64,000 nt of DNA, from NCBI GenBank assembly GCA_947497295.1, contig CANMFU010000001.1, positions 992,001 through 1,056,000 of the forward strand, in the 5' to 3' direction. The translations under genes and the position numbers were made by a program. The DNA is from an uncultured Roseovarius sp. (GTDB lineage: Bacteria; Pseudomonadota; Alphaproteobacteria; Rhodobacterales; Rhodobacteraceae). A model generated the notes under the pieces. The model worked only from the letters and a program-made list of their open reading frames with translations. It searched no databases and was not told where the DNA came from. Of this stretch, positions 19,183 through 31,851 are shown in pieces; the first letter of the stretch is position 1, and each line of letters opens with the position of its first letter.

Positions 19183-20169
19183 ATGAAATCCATGCTCAAG
19201 GCCGCTGTTGCCGCCTCTGCTCTCATTGCAATGGGCGCTGCTGCGTCTGCCACGGAGCTGCGCCTGTCGCACCAGTGGTCGAACAATGACGTGCGCCACA
19301 AAGTCGCGCAGATCGTCGCGGACGAGGTGGCCGCCGCTGACGTGGATCTGGAGATCAAGATCTTCGGCTCCAAATCCCTGTTCAAACCACGCGAGCAGTA
19401 CAAGCCGCTCAGCCGGGGCCAGCTGGACATGACCGTGTTTCCGCTGTCCTACGCGGGCGGCCAGCAGCCCGCCTTTAACCTGACGCTTATGCCCGGTCTG
19501 GTGAAAAACCACGACCACGCCGCGCGCCTGAACGACAGCCCCTTCATGGAGGCGATCGAGGCCAAGATGGCCGAAGATGACGTGATGGTGCTGGTCCACG
19601 GCTATCTGGCCGGCGGGTTTGCCGGCAAGGACAGGTGCATCACCAAACCGGCCGACGTCGAAGGCCTGCAAACCCGTGCTGCGGGCAAGGCATTCGAGCA
19701 GATGCTGGCCGGGGCGGGCGCATCCATCGCGTCGATGTCCAGCGCCGATATCTACAACGCGATGCAGACGGGCGTTCTGAATGCGGCGAACACGTCGTCG
19801 TCGTCCTTTGTCAGCTACCGCATTTACGAGCAGGTTTCCTGCTATACCCCCGCCGGTGACGTGGCGCTGTGGTTCATGTATCAGCCGCTGCTGATGAACA
19901 AATCCACGTTCGAGGGCCTGACGCCGGAACAGCAGGAGGCGCTGCGCGATGGCGCCGCCAAGGCGCAGGCATTTTATCTGGAAGAGGCAAAGAAGGAAGA
20001 TGCCGACTCCGTCCAGATCTTCCGCGATGCCGGCGTGGAAATTGCGACCATGACACAGGAGGATTTCGACGCATGGCGTGAAATCGCGATGCAAACGTCC
20101 TACAAGAATTTTGCGGACAATGTCGAAGGTGGTCAGGAACTGCTGGACATGGCGCTGTCGGTCGAATGA
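19183..20169 (+). CDS. dctP: TRAP transporter substrate-binding protein (DctP type), system 1
   Basis: A 328-residue periplasmic solute-binding protein. It has a signal peptide at residues 1-23 (KSMLKAAVAASALIAMGAAASA) and then ELRLSHQW, typical of mature DctP proteins, with GVLNAANTSSSSF in the substrate region. The start has a good ribosome site (GGGAGGA). It is first in a plus-strand operon with dctQ, dctM, malonyl-CoA decarboxylase and matB, so the likely ligand is malonate or a related dicarboxylate; that is context, not motif, evidence. A strong stem-loop follows the stop (20178-20205), which would fit higher expression of the binding protein than of the membrane subunits. Confidence 0.93.
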   Translation: MKSMLKAAVAASALIAMGAAASATELRLSHQWSNNDVRHKVAQIVADEVAAADVDLEIKIFGSKSLFKPREQYKPLSRGQLDMTVFPLSYAGGQQPAFNLTLMPGLVKNHDHAARLNDSPFMEAIEAKMAEDDVMVLVHGYLAGGFAGKDRCITKPADVEGLQTRAAGKAFEQMLAGAGASIASMSSADIYNAMQTGVLNAANTSSSSFVSYRIYEQVSCYTPAGDVALWFMYQPLLMNKSTFEGLTPEQQEALRDGAAKAQAFYLEEAKKEDADSVQIFRDAGVEIATMTQEDFDAWREIAMQTSYKNFADNVEGGQELLDMALSVE

Positions 20170-20177
20170 TCTGACGG

Positions 20178-20205
20178 GGCAGGGGCGGCATATGCTGGCC
20201 CTGCC
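20178..20205 (+). promoter_or_regulatory. Intercistronic stem-loop between dctP and dctQ
   Basis: Arms GGCAGGG (20178-20184) and CCCTGCC (20199-20205) pair perfectly, and the 14-base interior contains GCATATGC, which can extend the stem. No T-run follows, so it is unlikely to be a full terminator. Such structures after binding-protein genes commonly protect the upstream mRNA from 3' decay. A second hairpin at the other dctP-dctQ junction (26040-26061) supports a role. Confidence 0.6.
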
Positions 20206-20278
20206 GCGCTGATACGGTAAATCCGGCGCGCGCGTCCGCCTGAGTGGCGCGACTTTCCCATCTGAACAGGATTCCGAC

Positions 20279-20827
20279 ATGGCCGGACAAGTTACACAGC
20301 GCGCTGCCAAAACAGGGAACAATCCCTTTCTAAAGGCAGTTGCCGCGATATCAACACTGGCTGGCTGGATTTCGGCCGGAATGATCGTTTTAGCGGTAGG
20401 AATTACCTGTCAAATGATCTTTGTCCGGGCGGTCCTGAACCAATCGACCATCTGGCAAACTGAAATGGTGGTCTATCTGATGATCGCCGCCACGCTTATG
20501 GGGCTGCCCTATGTGCAGCGACTGCGCGGGCATGTAAATGTCGATCTGATCCCCATCGCGCTGCCGCCGCGCGCGCGGTTTTTCATGGCCTGTTTCACGC
20601 TCAGCGTCAGCGCCGCGATGGTCGCGGTGATGCTCTGGTACGGCTTTGACTACTGGCATTTCGCGTGGGAGCGCGGCTGGCGGTCTGATACAATCTGGGG
20701 TGTGCGCTTGTGGATTCCCTATATGGCGCTGCCTGTCGGATTTGGCCTGCTGCTGCTCCAGCTGATCGCCGACATTGTTGCGCTGATCCTGCGGATCGAT
20801 ACGCCTTTCGGATTGGAGAATACCTGA
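20279..20827 (+). CDS. dctQ: TRAP transporter small permease (DctQ), system 1
   Basis: A 182-residue inner membrane protein with four predicted hydrophobic segments at about 30-50, 63-80, 97-120 and 140-165, the DctQ pattern. It should pair with the DctM subunit encoded next and form the permease fed by the DctP protein upstream. It has a ribosome site AGGATT before the ATG. Its TGA stop overlaps the dctM ATG by one base (TGATG), suggesting re-initiation. The role in dicarboxylate uptake is taken from the family and the operon. Confidence 0.92.
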   Translation: MAGQVTQRAAKTGNNPFLKAVAAISTLAGWISAGMIVLAVGITCQMIFVRAVLNQSTIWQTEMVVYLMIAATLMGLPYVQRLRGHVNVDLIPIALPPRARFFMACFTLSVSAAMVAVMLWYGFDYWHFAWERGWRSDTIWGVRLWIPYMALPVGFGLLLLQLIADIVALILRIDTPFGLENT

Positions 20828-22143
20828 TGGATCCGCTGCTTTTAGGGGGGCTGGTCGCGCTGTGCACAATCGCCGTGCTGTTTTCGGGCGTGTCGGTGGC
20901 GCTGGGGTTGCTGATCGTGTCGGGCGGCTTTCTGGTGGTGTTCGATGGGATGCGCAGCCTTGAATTGATGCCGGAAATCTTCTTTGGCAAGCTGGACAGT
21001 TTCGCGCTGCTCAGCATTCCGATGTTCATCATCATGGGCGCCTCGATTGCGTCAACCCGCGCAGGCGCCGACCTTTATGAGGCGCTGGAGCGGTGGCTGA
21101 CGCGCATTCCCGGCGGTCTGGTGATTTCCAACCTTGGCGCCTGCGCGCTGTTTGCGGCGATGTCCGGGTCCAGCCCCGCCACATGCGCCGCCATCGGCAA
21201 GATGGGCATTCCCGAAATGCGCAAGCGCGGCTATCCCGACGGCGTGGCCGCTGGCAGCATCGCGGCGGGCGGCACGCTGGGCATTTTGATCCCGCCGTCT
21301 GTCACGATGATCGTTTATGGCATCGCGACGGAAACCTCTATCGGGCGGCTGTTTCTGGCGGGCGTCATTCCCGGCCTGTTGTTGGTGGCGCTGTTCATGG
21401 CGTGGTCGATTTATGCGACAATCAGATCCGGAAACGCCGAGGTTCTGGTCAAGAACAGCTATAGCTGGAAGCAGAAATTTGAGATCCTGCCGCGTGTCAT
21501 CCCCTTCCTGATCATCATCCTTGGGGTGCTTTATGCCATGTATGGCGGTATCGCGACCCCGTCAGAAACTGCTGCCATCGGCGCATTGCTGTGCATCGTG
21601 GTTGCCATGGTTGTCTATAAACTTTGGAGTCCGGCGGGTCTCTGGACAATCCTGCGCGACAGCACGAAAGAATCCGTGATGATCCTGTTCATCATCGCCG
21701 CAGCAGGTGTGTTTTCCTACATGCTCAGCAGTCTGTTCATCACGCAGAGCATTGCAGAATGGATCGGCACGCTCGACGTCAACCGCTGGGTGCTGATGGG
21801 CGCGATCAACGTTTTCCTCTTGGTCGCCGGGTTTTTTCTGCCACCCGTCGCGGTGATCCTGATGGCAGCGCCAATCCTGATGCCGATCATTTCCATCGCA
21901 GGCTTTGATCCGATCTGGTTTGCCGTGGTTCTGACCATCAACATGGAAATCGGCCTGATCAGTCCGCCCGTGGGGCTGAACCTATATGTGATCAACGGCA
22001 TCGCGCCCGACATTTCGCTGAAGACGATCCTCTACGGCTCGCTACCATTCGTGGGCTGCATGGTGGCGGCGATTATCCTTTTGTGCTTGTTTCCCGGCCT
22101 TGCCACATGGCTGCCCGATTACGTGATGGGGACCGCCGTATGA
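20827..22143 (+). CDS. dctM: TRAP transporter large permease (DctM), system 1
   Basis: A 438-residue multi-spanning membrane protein of the DctM family, the sodium-coupled transport subunit. Diagnostic stretches are SIPMFIIMGASIAS, AAMSGSSPATCAAIGK, GGTLGILIPPSVTMIVYG and the second-half GLISPPVGLNLYVING. The start at 20827 is chosen because it overlaps the dctQ stop and begins the usual N-terminal hydrophobic helix. Its own stop overlaps the decarboxylase start (ATGA), so uptake and catabolism genes are translationally linked. No unusual features were seen. Confidence 0.95.
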   Translation: MDPLLLGGLVALCTIAVLFSGVSVALGLLIVSGGFLVVFDGMRSLELMPEIFFGKLDSFALLSIPMFIIMGASIASTRAGADLYEALERWLTRIPGGLVISNLGACALFAAMSGSSPATCAAIGKMGIPEMRKRGYPDGVAAGSIAAGGTLGILIPPSVTMIVYGIATETSIGRLFLAGVIPGLLLVALFMAWSIYATIRSGNAEVLVKNSYSWKQKFEILPRVIPFLIIILGVLYAMYGGIATPSETAAIGALLCIVVAMVVYKLWSPAGLWTILRDSTKESVMILFIIAAAGVFSYMLSSLFITQSIAEWIGTLDVNRWVLMGAINVFLLVAGFFLPPVAVILMAAPILMPIISIAGFDPIWFAVVLTINMEIGLISPPVGLNLYVINGIAPDISLKTILYGSLPFVGCMVAAIILLCLFPGLATWLPDYVMGTAV

Positions 22144-23384
22144 CCGTTTTGTCCGACCTTCTGGCTGCGGTGCTCGAGCGAGGGCTTGGCGGAGCGCGCC
22201 AGGGTGACTGGAGCCGTCGGCCGGTGGAGGAACTTGCCGATGCGCTGATCACCACCCAAGGCCAGACATCGGGCCATTTGCTGGCCGAGCAGGTTCTGGC
22301 GCGGTTTCATGCGATGGATGACGCGGCCAAGCTGGCGTTTTTTCAGCACCTGGCCGAGCGGATGGATGTCGATCCTGCCGCCACGCGCCGCGCGCTGAAT
22401 GACTATGAGAAGACGCCGTCGCGCGCCACATATCGCGCCTATCTGGCCGCGGCCGAGCCGCCACGCCAGGAACTGATCCGCCGCCTGAACCAGATCGAGG
22501 GCGCTACCGGCGCACTGGTGGCCATGCGCGCTGATCTGTTGCGGCTGGGGCGCGGCGTGCCCGAGCTGGAGGCTCTGGATCTGGATTTTCGCCACCTGTT
22601 CAAATCGTGGTTCAATCGTGGGTTTCTGGTGCTCCGCCGCATCACATGGCAGACCTCTGCGGATATCCTTGAGAAAATCATCGCCTATGAGGCCGTTCAC
22701 GCCATCGACAGCTGGGATGATCTGCGCGGTCGGGTTCAGCCTGAAGACCGGCGCTGTTTTGCGTTTTTTCATCCGGCCATGCCGGATGAGCCTCTGATCT
22801 TTGTCGAGGTGGCGCTGACGCGCGGCATACCGGGCGCGGTGCAGCCGCTGCTTGTCGAGGGGCGCGAAGAGCTGTCGGCGCGGTCAGCCGATACGGCGGT
22901 TTTCTATTCGATCTCGAACTGTCAGACCGGGCTGGCGGGGATTTCATTCGGCAACTCATTGATCAAACAGGTGGCGGGCAATCTGGCGTCAGAGCTGCCC
23001 GGCCTGACACGGTTTGTAACGCTGTCGCCCATTCCAGACCTGATGGACTGGATCCGCGAGGCGGGCATGACCGCCTGGCAGGGCGATCTGCCTGCGCTGG
23101 CCGCGCACTATTTGCTGAACGTCAAGGATAGCAAAGGAGCGCCGCGTGATCCGGTGGCCCGCTTCCATCTGGGCAACGGCGCGATCGTGCATGCGCTGCA
23201 CGCCGACGCAGATCTGTCGGCAAAGGGGCGCGCTGGATCGGGCGGTGTGATGGTGAACTACCTCTATGATCTGCGCCGCACCGCCGAGCGGCACGAGGCG
23301 TTCGCGACAGATGGCACCATCGCCGCATCGCCTGCGGCCCGATCGCTGGCCGCGTCCGGTCAGAGCAGTCTGAAAGGAAGCTGA
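22140..23384 (+). CDS. matA: Malonyl-CoA decarboxylase
   Basis: A 414-residue enzyme that decarboxylates malonyl-CoA to acetyl-CoA. The N-terminal half is the helical MCD region (about 1-140). The catalytic GNAT-like half has FKSWFNRGFLVLRRITW (155-171), FYSISNCQTGLAGISFGN (255-272), the active-site Ser296 in TLSPIP and His343 in FHLGNGA, and ends with VNYLYDL. The start overlaps the dctM stop (ATGA). With matB next it forms the malonate to malonyl-CoA to acetyl-CoA route known from rhizobial mat operons. It would drain malonyl-CoA, which argues against a purely biosynthetic purpose for the locus. Confidence 0.95.
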   Translation: MTVLSDLLAAVLERGLGGARQGDWSRRPVEELADALITTQGQTSGHLLAEQVLARFHAMDDAAKLAFFQHLAERMDVDPAATRRALNDYEKTPSRATYRAYLAAAEPPRQELIRRLNQIEGATGALVAMRADLLRLGRGVPELEALDLDFRHLFKSWFNRGFLVLRRITWQTSADILEKIIAYEAVHAIDSWDDLRGRVQPEDRRCFAFFHPAMPDEPLIFVEVALTRGIPGAVQPLLVEGREELSARSADTAVFYSISNCQTGLAGISFGNSLIKQVAGNLASELPGLTRFVTLSPIPDLMDWIREAGMTAWQGDLPALAAHYLLNVKDSKGAPRDPVARFHLGNGAIVHALHADADLSAKGRAGSGGVMVNYLYDLRRTAERHEAFATDGTIAASPAARSLAASGQSSLKGS

Positions 23385-23387
23385 GAC

Positions 23388-26017
<2,630 letters not shown>

Positions 26018-26039
26018 GCCAAGGCTGAGGTGACAGACT

Positions 26040-26061
26040 GGCCGCCCGTCATCGGGCGGCC
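26040..26061 (+). promoter_or_regulatory. Perfect hairpin at the second dctP-dctQ junction
   Basis: GGCCGCCCG (26040-26048), loop TCAT, CGGGCGGCC (26053-26061): a perfect 9-bp stem 22 bases after the dctP stop. No T-run follows. It occupies the same relative place as the stem-loop in the first TRAP system, suggesting an mRNA-stability or expression-ratio element rather than coding sequence. Confidence 0.6.
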
Positions 26062-26083
26062 AGATTGCATTGCGGGGGCAGGG

Positions 26084-26620
26084 GTGCTGCATCGGATTTC
26101 ACATTGCTGGGCGCAGATCGAAATGGCCGCAGCCGCCGCGCTGGCCGTTGCGATTACGGTGCTGGTACTGCTGAACGTGGTCACGCGCGCGATGAGCGCG
26201 TCAATCTTCTGGGTGGATGAAGCGGCAACTATGTCAATGACCTGGATGAGCTTTCTGGCCGCTTCCGCCGCTGTGCATTTTGGCCACTCAGTGAGCGTGA
26301 CGCTGGTGACAGACATGTTGGCAAGCCGCGCGGCACAGGTGGCGCAGCGCGCGGTTGACGTGCTGATCCTGATTTTTGCGGCGCTGATGCTGTGGCTGTG
26401 CTGGCGGTGGTTTCTACCGCTGGACCTGATGCGCGCCGGATTTGACAGCATGGCATTTCAGGGCGAGACGTTCAATTTCATCTATGCTGAACCGACGCTG
26501 ACACTGGGTATTCGCAAATTCTGGCTGTGGCTGATCATGCCGCTGTTTGCGCTTGGCATGACGCTGCATGCGGTGGCGAACCTGACCCGACCTGTCGGTG
26601 CAACGGTAGCGGACGCATGA
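26084..26620 (+). CDS. dctQ: TRAP transporter small permease (DctQ), system 2
   Basis: A 178-residue membrane protein with four hydrophobic segments, beginning IEMAAAAALAVAITVLVLLNVVTR and including IFWVDEAATMSMTWMSFLAASAAVHFG, typical of DctQ. A GTG at 26084 after GGGGGCAGG is preferred. The alternative GTG at 26030 adds 18 residues, but those would be encoded across a perfect 9-bp hairpin and precede the usual DctQ N-terminus. Its stop overlaps the dctM start (ATGA). It should form the permease with the following gene. Confidence 0.85.
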   Translation: MLHRISHCWAQIEMAAAAALAVAITVLVLLNVVTRAMSASIFWVDEAATMSMTWMSFLAASAAVHFGHSVSVTLVTDMLASRAAQVAQRAVDVLILIFAALMLWLCWRWFLPLDLMRAGFDSMAFQGETFNFIYAEPTLTLGIRKFWLWLIMPLFALGMTLHAVANLTRPVGATVADA

Positions 26621-27879
26621 CCGCAGCACTGTTCCTTCTGCTGCTTTTTGGCGCGGTGCCAATTGCCATCGTGCTGGCGATGACCGCGCTCAGCTATATC
26701 TGGCAGAGCGATAACGCAGTGCTGTTCGACAGCTTTGCGCAGCAGATGTTTGCAGGGACCGAAAATTACGGCCTGTTGGCAATCCCGCTATTCATGCTCA
26801 CGGGCGAATTGATGAACGAGGGCGGCATGACCAAGCGGCTGGTCAACGCCGCGCGCGTGTTGGTCGGCGGGTTTCGCGGCGGTCTGGTGTGGATAAACCT
26901 GCTTGCGAATATGTTCATGGCGGCGATCATCGGATCGGCCGTCAGCCAGATCGCGGTGATGAGCCGCGCGATGGTGCCCGCGATGGAGCGCGAGGGCTAT
27001 GATCGCGGATTTGCCGCTGCCACCACCGCGGCAGGGGGCCTGCTGGCGCCGGTCATTCCACCCTCGATGCTGTTCGTGATCTACGGCGTTCTGGCGCAGA
27101 TCCCGATTGGCGACATGTTTCTGGCCGGGATCCTTCCGGGGCTCATGATGGCGGGCAGCTTCTTTGTCGTCGTCACGCTGATCGGGCTGTCTGTGCAGTT
27201 CCCCAAAGGCGAGTGGATGAGTGCCGCAGACGCAATGCGTGCGATACTGGCGGCGCTGCCAGCCGCGCTGATCCCGGCGGCGATCATCGGCGGCATCGTT
27301 CTGGGCATCGCCACGCCAACGGAAAGCGCCGCTGTCGCGTCGCTGATTGCGTTTTTGCTGGGCTGGCTGGTTTACCGTGAGCTCAAGCCTGCGCATCTCT
27401 ACGCATTGTTCCGGCGCACGGCGCAGAATGCATCGATGGTGATTTTCATGGTCGCCGCGGCCAACGTCTTTGGCTGGGTCGTTATCTACGAGGCAATTCC
27501 CCAGACGCTGGCCGCGTTGATCACATCGCTCACGTCAGATCCGTTTGTTTTTCTGCTGATCGTCATGGGCGCGCTGCTGGTCGTGGGAATGCTGATTGAC
27601 GGCATCGCGGCGCTGATACTGGTGACGCCGATACTGCTGCCGATTGCCGTGGGTGACTACGGCATCAGCCCGTTTCAGTTCGGCGTTGTGATCAGCATCA
27701 ATCTGGCGCTGGGATTGCTGACACCGCCCGTGGGCGTTGGCCTCTATATTGCGGCATCGATGAGCGACGTGAAGCCAACGGCGATCTTCGCCGCGCTTTG
27801 GCCGTTTCTGCTCGCAGTAGTGCTGGTGTTGCTGGCAGTGTGCTACTTCCCAGCTCTTTCTGTGGTGTTGATCGACTAA
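26617..27879 (+). CDS. dctM: TRAP transporter large permease (DctM), system 2
   Basis: A 420-residue DctM-type permease with hydrophobic segments throughout. Landmarks are AIPLFMLTGELMNEGGMTKRLVN, AAIIGSAVSQIAVMSRAMVPAM, TAAGGLLAPVIPPSMLFVIYG and LGLLTPPVGVGLYIAAS. The ATG at 26617 overlaps the dctQ stop and starts the first helix. It closes the malonate-region operon. No clear terminator was seen between its stop and the tsf terminator about 160 bases downstream, which is oriented the other way. Confidence 0.95.
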   Translation: MTAALFLLLLFGAVPIAIVLAMTALSYIWQSDNAVLFDSFAQQMFAGTENYGLLAIPLFMLTGELMNEGGMTKRLVNAARVLVGGFRGGLVWINLLANMFMAAIIGSAVSQIAVMSRAMVPAMEREGYDRGFAAATTAAGGLLAPVIPPSMLFVIYGVLAQIPIGDMFLAGILPGLMMAGSFFVVVTLIGLSVQFPKGEWMSAADAMRAILAALPAALIPAAIIGGIVLGIATPTESAAVASLIAFLLGWLVYRELKPAHLYALFRRTAQNASMVIFMVAAANVFGWVVIYEAIPQTLAALITSLTSDPFVFLLIVMGALLVVGMLIDGIAALILVTPILLPIAVGDYGISPFQFGVVISINLALGLLTPPVGVGLYIAASMSDVKPTAIFAALWPFLLAVVLVLLAVCYFPALSVVLID

Positions 27880-28042
27880 AATCAAAAAATAATAGAAACC
27901 TTTAAGGCCTGCAGTCTTGCCGGGGCATCATAGTCATCAAGTCCTATAGTTACCATAATACGGATTATGCGTACTTCATCTGGAGATAAGCCGGTGTATT
28001 TTGAGCTTGTATATTGATGAGACTGAATTAACGAGACGCACT

Positions 28043-28071
28043 AATAGCAAAGAGCGGACCATCAGGCCCGC
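28043..28071 (-). terminator. Terminator of the rpsB-tsf operon
   Basis: On the minus strand, 28 bases after the tsf stop, GCGGGCC-TGAT-GGTCCGC forms a 7-bp stem with one G-U pair (28054-28071), followed by TCTTTGCTATT. The tail is only moderately T-rich, but position and stem fit an intrinsic terminator for tsf. Confidence 0.7.
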
Positions 28072-28098
28072 CCTTTCATTGGCAACGTCAGCTAAAAA

Positions 28099-28971
28099 TC
28101 AGCCCTTGGCAGTTTTGGCGACCTCTGCGGCGAAGTCTTCCTTCTCCACTTCGATGCCCTCGCCCACTTCCAGACGTACATAGCCGGTGATCTGGACGCC
28201 GGCTTCTTTCGCTGCGGCCTCGACCGTCAGGTCTGGGTTCATCACGAACGCCTGACCCATCAGCGTGGATTCGGCCATGAACTTCTTCATCCGGCCCTCG
28301 ATCATCTTCTCGATGACCTGCTCGGGCTTGCCGCTTTCGCGGGCGATATCCATCTGGATCTGCTTTTCTTTTTCAACGATGGCGCTGTCCAGCTCTGCCT
28401 CGTTCAGCGCGGCGGGGTTTGTGGCGGCGATGTGCATCGCAACCTGGCGGCCAAACGTCTCGTCACCGTTCAGCGCGACCAGAACACCGATTTTACCCAT
28501 GCCCTCAGCGGCGGCATTGTGGACGTAGGACACAACTGTATCACCCGACACCGACGCCATGCGGCGCAGGCCCATGTTCTCGCCAATGGTGGCGATCTTG
28601 GCGGTGATCGTCTCTTCGACGGTCTTGCCGCCCATGTCTGCGGATTTCAGCGCGTCGATGTCATCCGCTTTGACGGCAACATCGGCAATCGCGGCAACCA
28701 TTGCCTGAAAATCAGCGTTCTTGCCGACGAAATCGGTTTCCGAGTTGATTTCGACAGCAACGCCGCGACCATTTTCGACCTTGACGGCAACGAGGCCCTC
28801 CGCAGCCGTGCGGCCAGATTTCTTGGCGGCCTTGGCCAGACCTTTGGTGCGCAGCCAGTCGTTGGCTGCTTCCATGTCGCCGTCCGTTTCGGTCAACGCT
28901 TTTTTCGCGTCCATCATGCCTGCGCCCGTGGTGTCGCGCAGTTCCTTAACCATTGCAGCTGTGATCGCCAT
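28099..28971 (-). CDS. tsf: Translation elongation factor Ts
   Basis: A 290-residue nucleotide exchange factor for EF-Tu. The N-terminal UBA-like part has [19 protein letters not shown], and [10 protein letters not shown] marks the core contacting EF-Tu. Length and sequence are normal for the family. AGGAG lies before the ATG. It follows rpsB by 71 bp on the same strand, the standard rpsB-tsf pair, and a stem-loop follows its stop. Confidence 0.98.
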   Translation of the reverse strand: MAITAAMVKELRDTTGAGMMDAKKALTETDGDMEAANDWLRTKGLAKAAKKSGRTAAEGLVAVKVENGRGVAVEINSETDFVGKNADFQAMVAAIADVAVKADDIDALKSADMGGKTVEETITAKIATIGENMGLRRMASVSGDTVVSYVHNAAAEGMGKIGVLVALNGDETFGRQVAMHIAATNPAALNEAELDSAIVEKEKQIQMDIARESGKPEQVIEKMIEGRMKKFMAESTLMGQAFVMNPDLTVEAAAKEAGVQITGYVRLEVGEGIEVEKEDFAAEVAKTAKG

Positions 28972-29042
28972 TTGGCTCTCCTAATATTACGTGTGGCCCG
29001 GCGGTCAGTGCCGCCGGGCGTGTGCCTGATGCGATCCGGGGA

Positions 29043-29930
29043 TCAGCTGTTCTGACCGGCCTTTGCGGCCATGTCCGAGATCTCTTCGCTCGACTTGATG
29101 TCCAGCGGGGCATCTTTGGTCGCTTTGTCATCATGCACGGCTTCGTGGCTGATGTTGCCAGTTTCAACGCCTGTCGATTCGGGCAGCGCCTCCTCGACGG
29201 GGGCTTCTTCCATCGCGCCGATGTCGATGCCTGCCGCGCCCATCTGCGCCGTCATGCCATCCAGCGCCGCACGGCTGACCAGATCGCAATAGAGCAAAAT
29301 GGCGCGGGCCGCGTCGTCGTTGCCGGGGATGATGTAATCAATGCCGTCGGGCGAGCAGTTGGTGTCGACAACGGCAACAACCGGGATGCCCAGCTTGTTG
29401 GCCTCGGCGATGGCCAGCTGCTCTTTCTTGACGTCGATGACGAACAGCAGGTCAGGAATGCCGCCCATCTCGCGGATACCGCCCAAGGACGCCTGAAGCT
29501 TGCTCTGGTCACGCTCCATGCCCAGACGCTCTTTCTTGGTCAGGCCTTCGGCGCCGGATTCCAGTGCCTCATCAATTTCTTTCAGGCGGTGGATGGATTT
29601 AGACACGGTCTGCCAGTTGGTCAGCGTGCCGCCCAGCCAGCGGTGGTTCATGTAATACTGCGCGCATTTCTCGGCGGCTTCGGCGATGGGGGCTGCGGCC
29701 TGACGCTTGGTGCCGACGAACAGAACGCGGCCGTTTTTGGCCACGGTTTCGCGCACGACGTTCAGCGCGGCGTCCAGCATGGGAACCGTCTGCGTCAGGT
29801 CCATGATGTGGATGCCATTGCGCGCGCCGTAGATGAACTCGCCCATGCGGGGGTTCCAGCGCTGCGTCTGGTGGCCAAAGTGAACGCCAGCTTCGAGCAG
29901 CTGACGCAGATTGAACTCGGGAAGAGCCAT
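29043..29930 (-). CDS. rpsB: 30S ribosomal protein S2
   Basis: A 295-residue S2 protein beginning [21 protein letters not shown] with the classic S2 start and [26 protein letters not shown] and [25 protein letters not shown] segments. The start at 29930 follows AAAAGGAA; a longer upstream frame is open but outside the family alignment. The C-terminus extends about 50 acidic residues past the core, as is usual in alphaproteobacteria. It is the first gene of the rpsB-tsf operon. Confidence 0.98.
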   Translation of the reverse strand: MALPEFNLRQLLEAGVHFGHQTQRWNPRMGEFIYGARNGIHIMDLTQTVPMLDAALNVVRETVAKNGRVLFVGTKRQAAAPIAEAAEKCAQYYMNHRWLGGTLTNWQTVSKSIHRLKEIDEALESGAEGLTKKERLGMERDQSKLQASLGGIREMGGIPDLLFVIDVKKEQLAIAEANKLGIPVVAVVDTNCSPDGIDYIIPGNDDAARAILLYCDLVSRAALDGMTAQMGAAGIDIGAMEEAPVEEALPESTGVETGNISHEAVHDDKATKDAPLDIKSSEEISDMAAKAGQNS

Positions 29931-30144
29931 GTCGTATTCCTTTTCCGGTTTTCGCCTCGGCACGGGGTGAGAAGCGGATGCTTCAACCGGTGGACTGCCG
30001 GGGGATGTCTGTCCCGGCCAGCCCGCCCATGCCTGCGGATTTCTAGTAAGCGCGCGTATAGACCGGGTGGGGACAAGGCGCAAGGGGGCCTTGCGCCGCC
30101 CGCATCCTGCCGTCACCATCGCGCCGATACGCATGGAGGCGCGC

Positions 30145-31068
30145 ATGAGCGATATGATCTGGTCCACCGAGGCCGCGGCGGCCAAGGCGGGCCGCGCGCC
30201 GCTGGTTGCGCTCGAAAGTACCATCATCACCCACGGCATGCCCTACCCCGAAAATCTGCACACGGCCCGCGCGGTCGAGGATGACGTGCGCCGCGCGGGC
30301 GCCACGCCCGCCATCATCGCCGTGCTCGATGGCCGACTGCATATCGGGCTGGAGGCGGCGCAGCTGGAACGCGTGGCGACCCTGCCAGCCGCGATGAAAC
30401 TCAGCCGCGCCGATCTGGCCGTGGCGTTGGCGACCGGCGCCAGCGGCGGCACCACGGTGGCAGCTACGATGATTGCCGCCGCGCGGGCCGGTATCGACGT
30501 CTTTGCCACCGGCGGCATCGGCGGCGTCCATCTGGGCGCCGAGCAAAGCTGGGATGTTTCTGCCGACCTGCATGAGCTGGCGCAAAGCAGGGTGACGGTG
30601 ATCTGCGCCGGGCCCAAGGCCATTCTGGACCTGCCCAAAACGCTGGAGGTGCTGGAAACGCTGGGTGTACCAGTCATCGCCTTCGGTCAGGATGCGCTGC
30701 CGGCCTTCTGGTCGCCCTCGTCGCCTTTCGCCGCGCCCCTGCGTATGGACAGCGCGGATGCAATCGCCGCCGCCCACATGGCGCGTGGCGCATTGGATCT
30801 GCCGGGTGGGCAGCTGGTCTGCAACCCGGTGCCGGTCGAGAATGGCATCCCCTACGACGATCTGGCCCCGCTCATCCTTGCCGCCGCAGCCGAGGCGCGC
30901 CGCGCGGGTGTCGCCGCCAAGGATGTGACTCCCTCGCTTCTGCAAAGTCTGAACACTGCGACTTGCGGGCGCACTCTGGCTGCGAATACCGCGCTGATCC
31001 GCGCCAATGCGCGGCTGGCCGCGGCCGTCGCCGACGCCTTGCAATTGGCGCGCCGATCCCACATCTAA
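30145..31068 (+). CDS. psuG: Pseudouridine-5'-phosphate glycosidase
   Basis: A 307-residue enzyme that splits pseudouridine 5'-phosphate into uracil and ribose 5-phosphate. Signatures are [18 protein letters not shown] near the N-terminus, [23 protein letters not shown] and [20 protein letters not shown] segments. GGAGG precedes the ATG by 5 bases. The kinase PsuK that supplies its substrate is not next to it here; the next gene encodes an unrelated membrane protein. Divergent from rpsB across about 214 bp. Confidence 0.95.
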   Translation: MSDMIWSTEAAAAKAGRAPLVALESTIITHGMPYPENLHTARAVEDDVRRAGATPAIIAVLDGRLHIGLEAAQLERVATLPAAMKLSRADLAVALATGASGGTTVAATMIAAARAGIDVFATGGIGGVHLGAEQSWDVSADLHELAQSRVTVICAGPKAILDLPKTLEVLETLGVPVIAFGQDALPAFWSPSSPFAAPLRMDSADAIAAAHMARGALDLPGGQLVCNPVPVENGIPYDDLAPLILAAAAEARRAGVAAKDVTPSLLQSLNTATCGRTLAANTALIRANARLAAAVADALQLARRSHI

Positions 31069-31155
31069 AACTGAACGCAGACTGTTGGCACCATTGCCGC
31101 CGACAGGCTTTGTCCCTACACATTGCCGCAGCATGATCCGAGGCCGATCGCACAC

Positions 31156-31851
31156 ATGACCACTCCTTTCGACGAAGACCCCATTGCGCACCGCCGCACC
31201 GGTATTTTCGCGCGGCTGCGCGCCAGCTTTCTGACCGGTCTCGTTGTCATCGCACCCGTGGCACTGACCGTGTGGCTGATCTGGACCATGATCGGCTGGG
31301 TCGATGGGGTGGTGCTGCCGCTGATCCCCTATGATCTGACCCCGGCGCATTATATCGGGATCAACCTGCGCGGCGTCGGCGTGGTGGTGTTTCTGGTCTT
31401 CACCATCCTCGTCGGCTGGGTTGCCAAGGGCCTCATCGGGCGTACTCTGATCCGGTTTGGTGAAAATCTGGTCAACCGCATGCCAGTGGTTCGCTCGATC
31501 TATTCGGGGGTCAAACAGATCGCCGAGACGATCTTTGCCCAGTCCGAGCGTAGTTTTGAAACTGCCTGCCTGATCCAGTACCCGCGCAAGGGGATCTGGG
31601 CCATCGGTTTCATCTCGACCATGGCGAAGGGCGAAATCGCCAACCGCGCCGAAACCGGCGGCGCGCTGGTCAGTGTGTTCCTGCCCACAACGCCGAACCC
31701 GACATCGGGCTTCTTGCTGTTCCTGCCCAAAGAAGACGTGATCGAGCTGGACATGTCGGTCGAAGACGCGGCCAAGCTGGTGATCTCGGCCGGTCTGGTC
31801 TATCCCAATCAGGTCAAACCCGAAGACATGCCTACCAAGGCCGCCAAGTAG
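31156..31851 (+). CDS. DUF502 family membrane protein
   Basis: A 231-residue protein with two membrane helices (about 18-40 and 62-84) joined by a short loop, then a soluble domain. ASFLTGLVVIAPVALTVWLIW, RMPVVRSIYSGVKQIAETIF and FISTMAKGEI are typical of DUF502. Function is unknown; plant homologues (COV/LCV) relate to membrane traffic, which says little here. The start at 31156 (MTTPFDED) is chosen over one 11 codons upstream because of family N-terminus length. Its TAG stop directly abuts the stop of the convergent patatin gene. Confidence 0.88.
   Translation: MTTPFDEDPIAHRRTGIFARLRASFLTGLVVIAPVALTVWLIWTMIGWVDGVVLPLIPYDLTPAHYIGINLRGVGVVVFLVFTILVGWVAKGLIGRTLIRFGENLVNRMPVVRSIYSGVKQIAETIFAQSERSFETACLIQYPRKGIWAIGFISTMAKGEIANRAETGGALVSVFLPTTPNPTSGFLLFLPKEDVIELDMSVEDAAKLVISAGLVYPNQVKPEDMPTKAAK

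Noticed and set aside
18381..19430. Longer form of the GntR gene starting at 19430
   Set aside because: It would overlap the divergent dctP gene by about 250 bases and its first 130 residues are not conserved regulator sequence.
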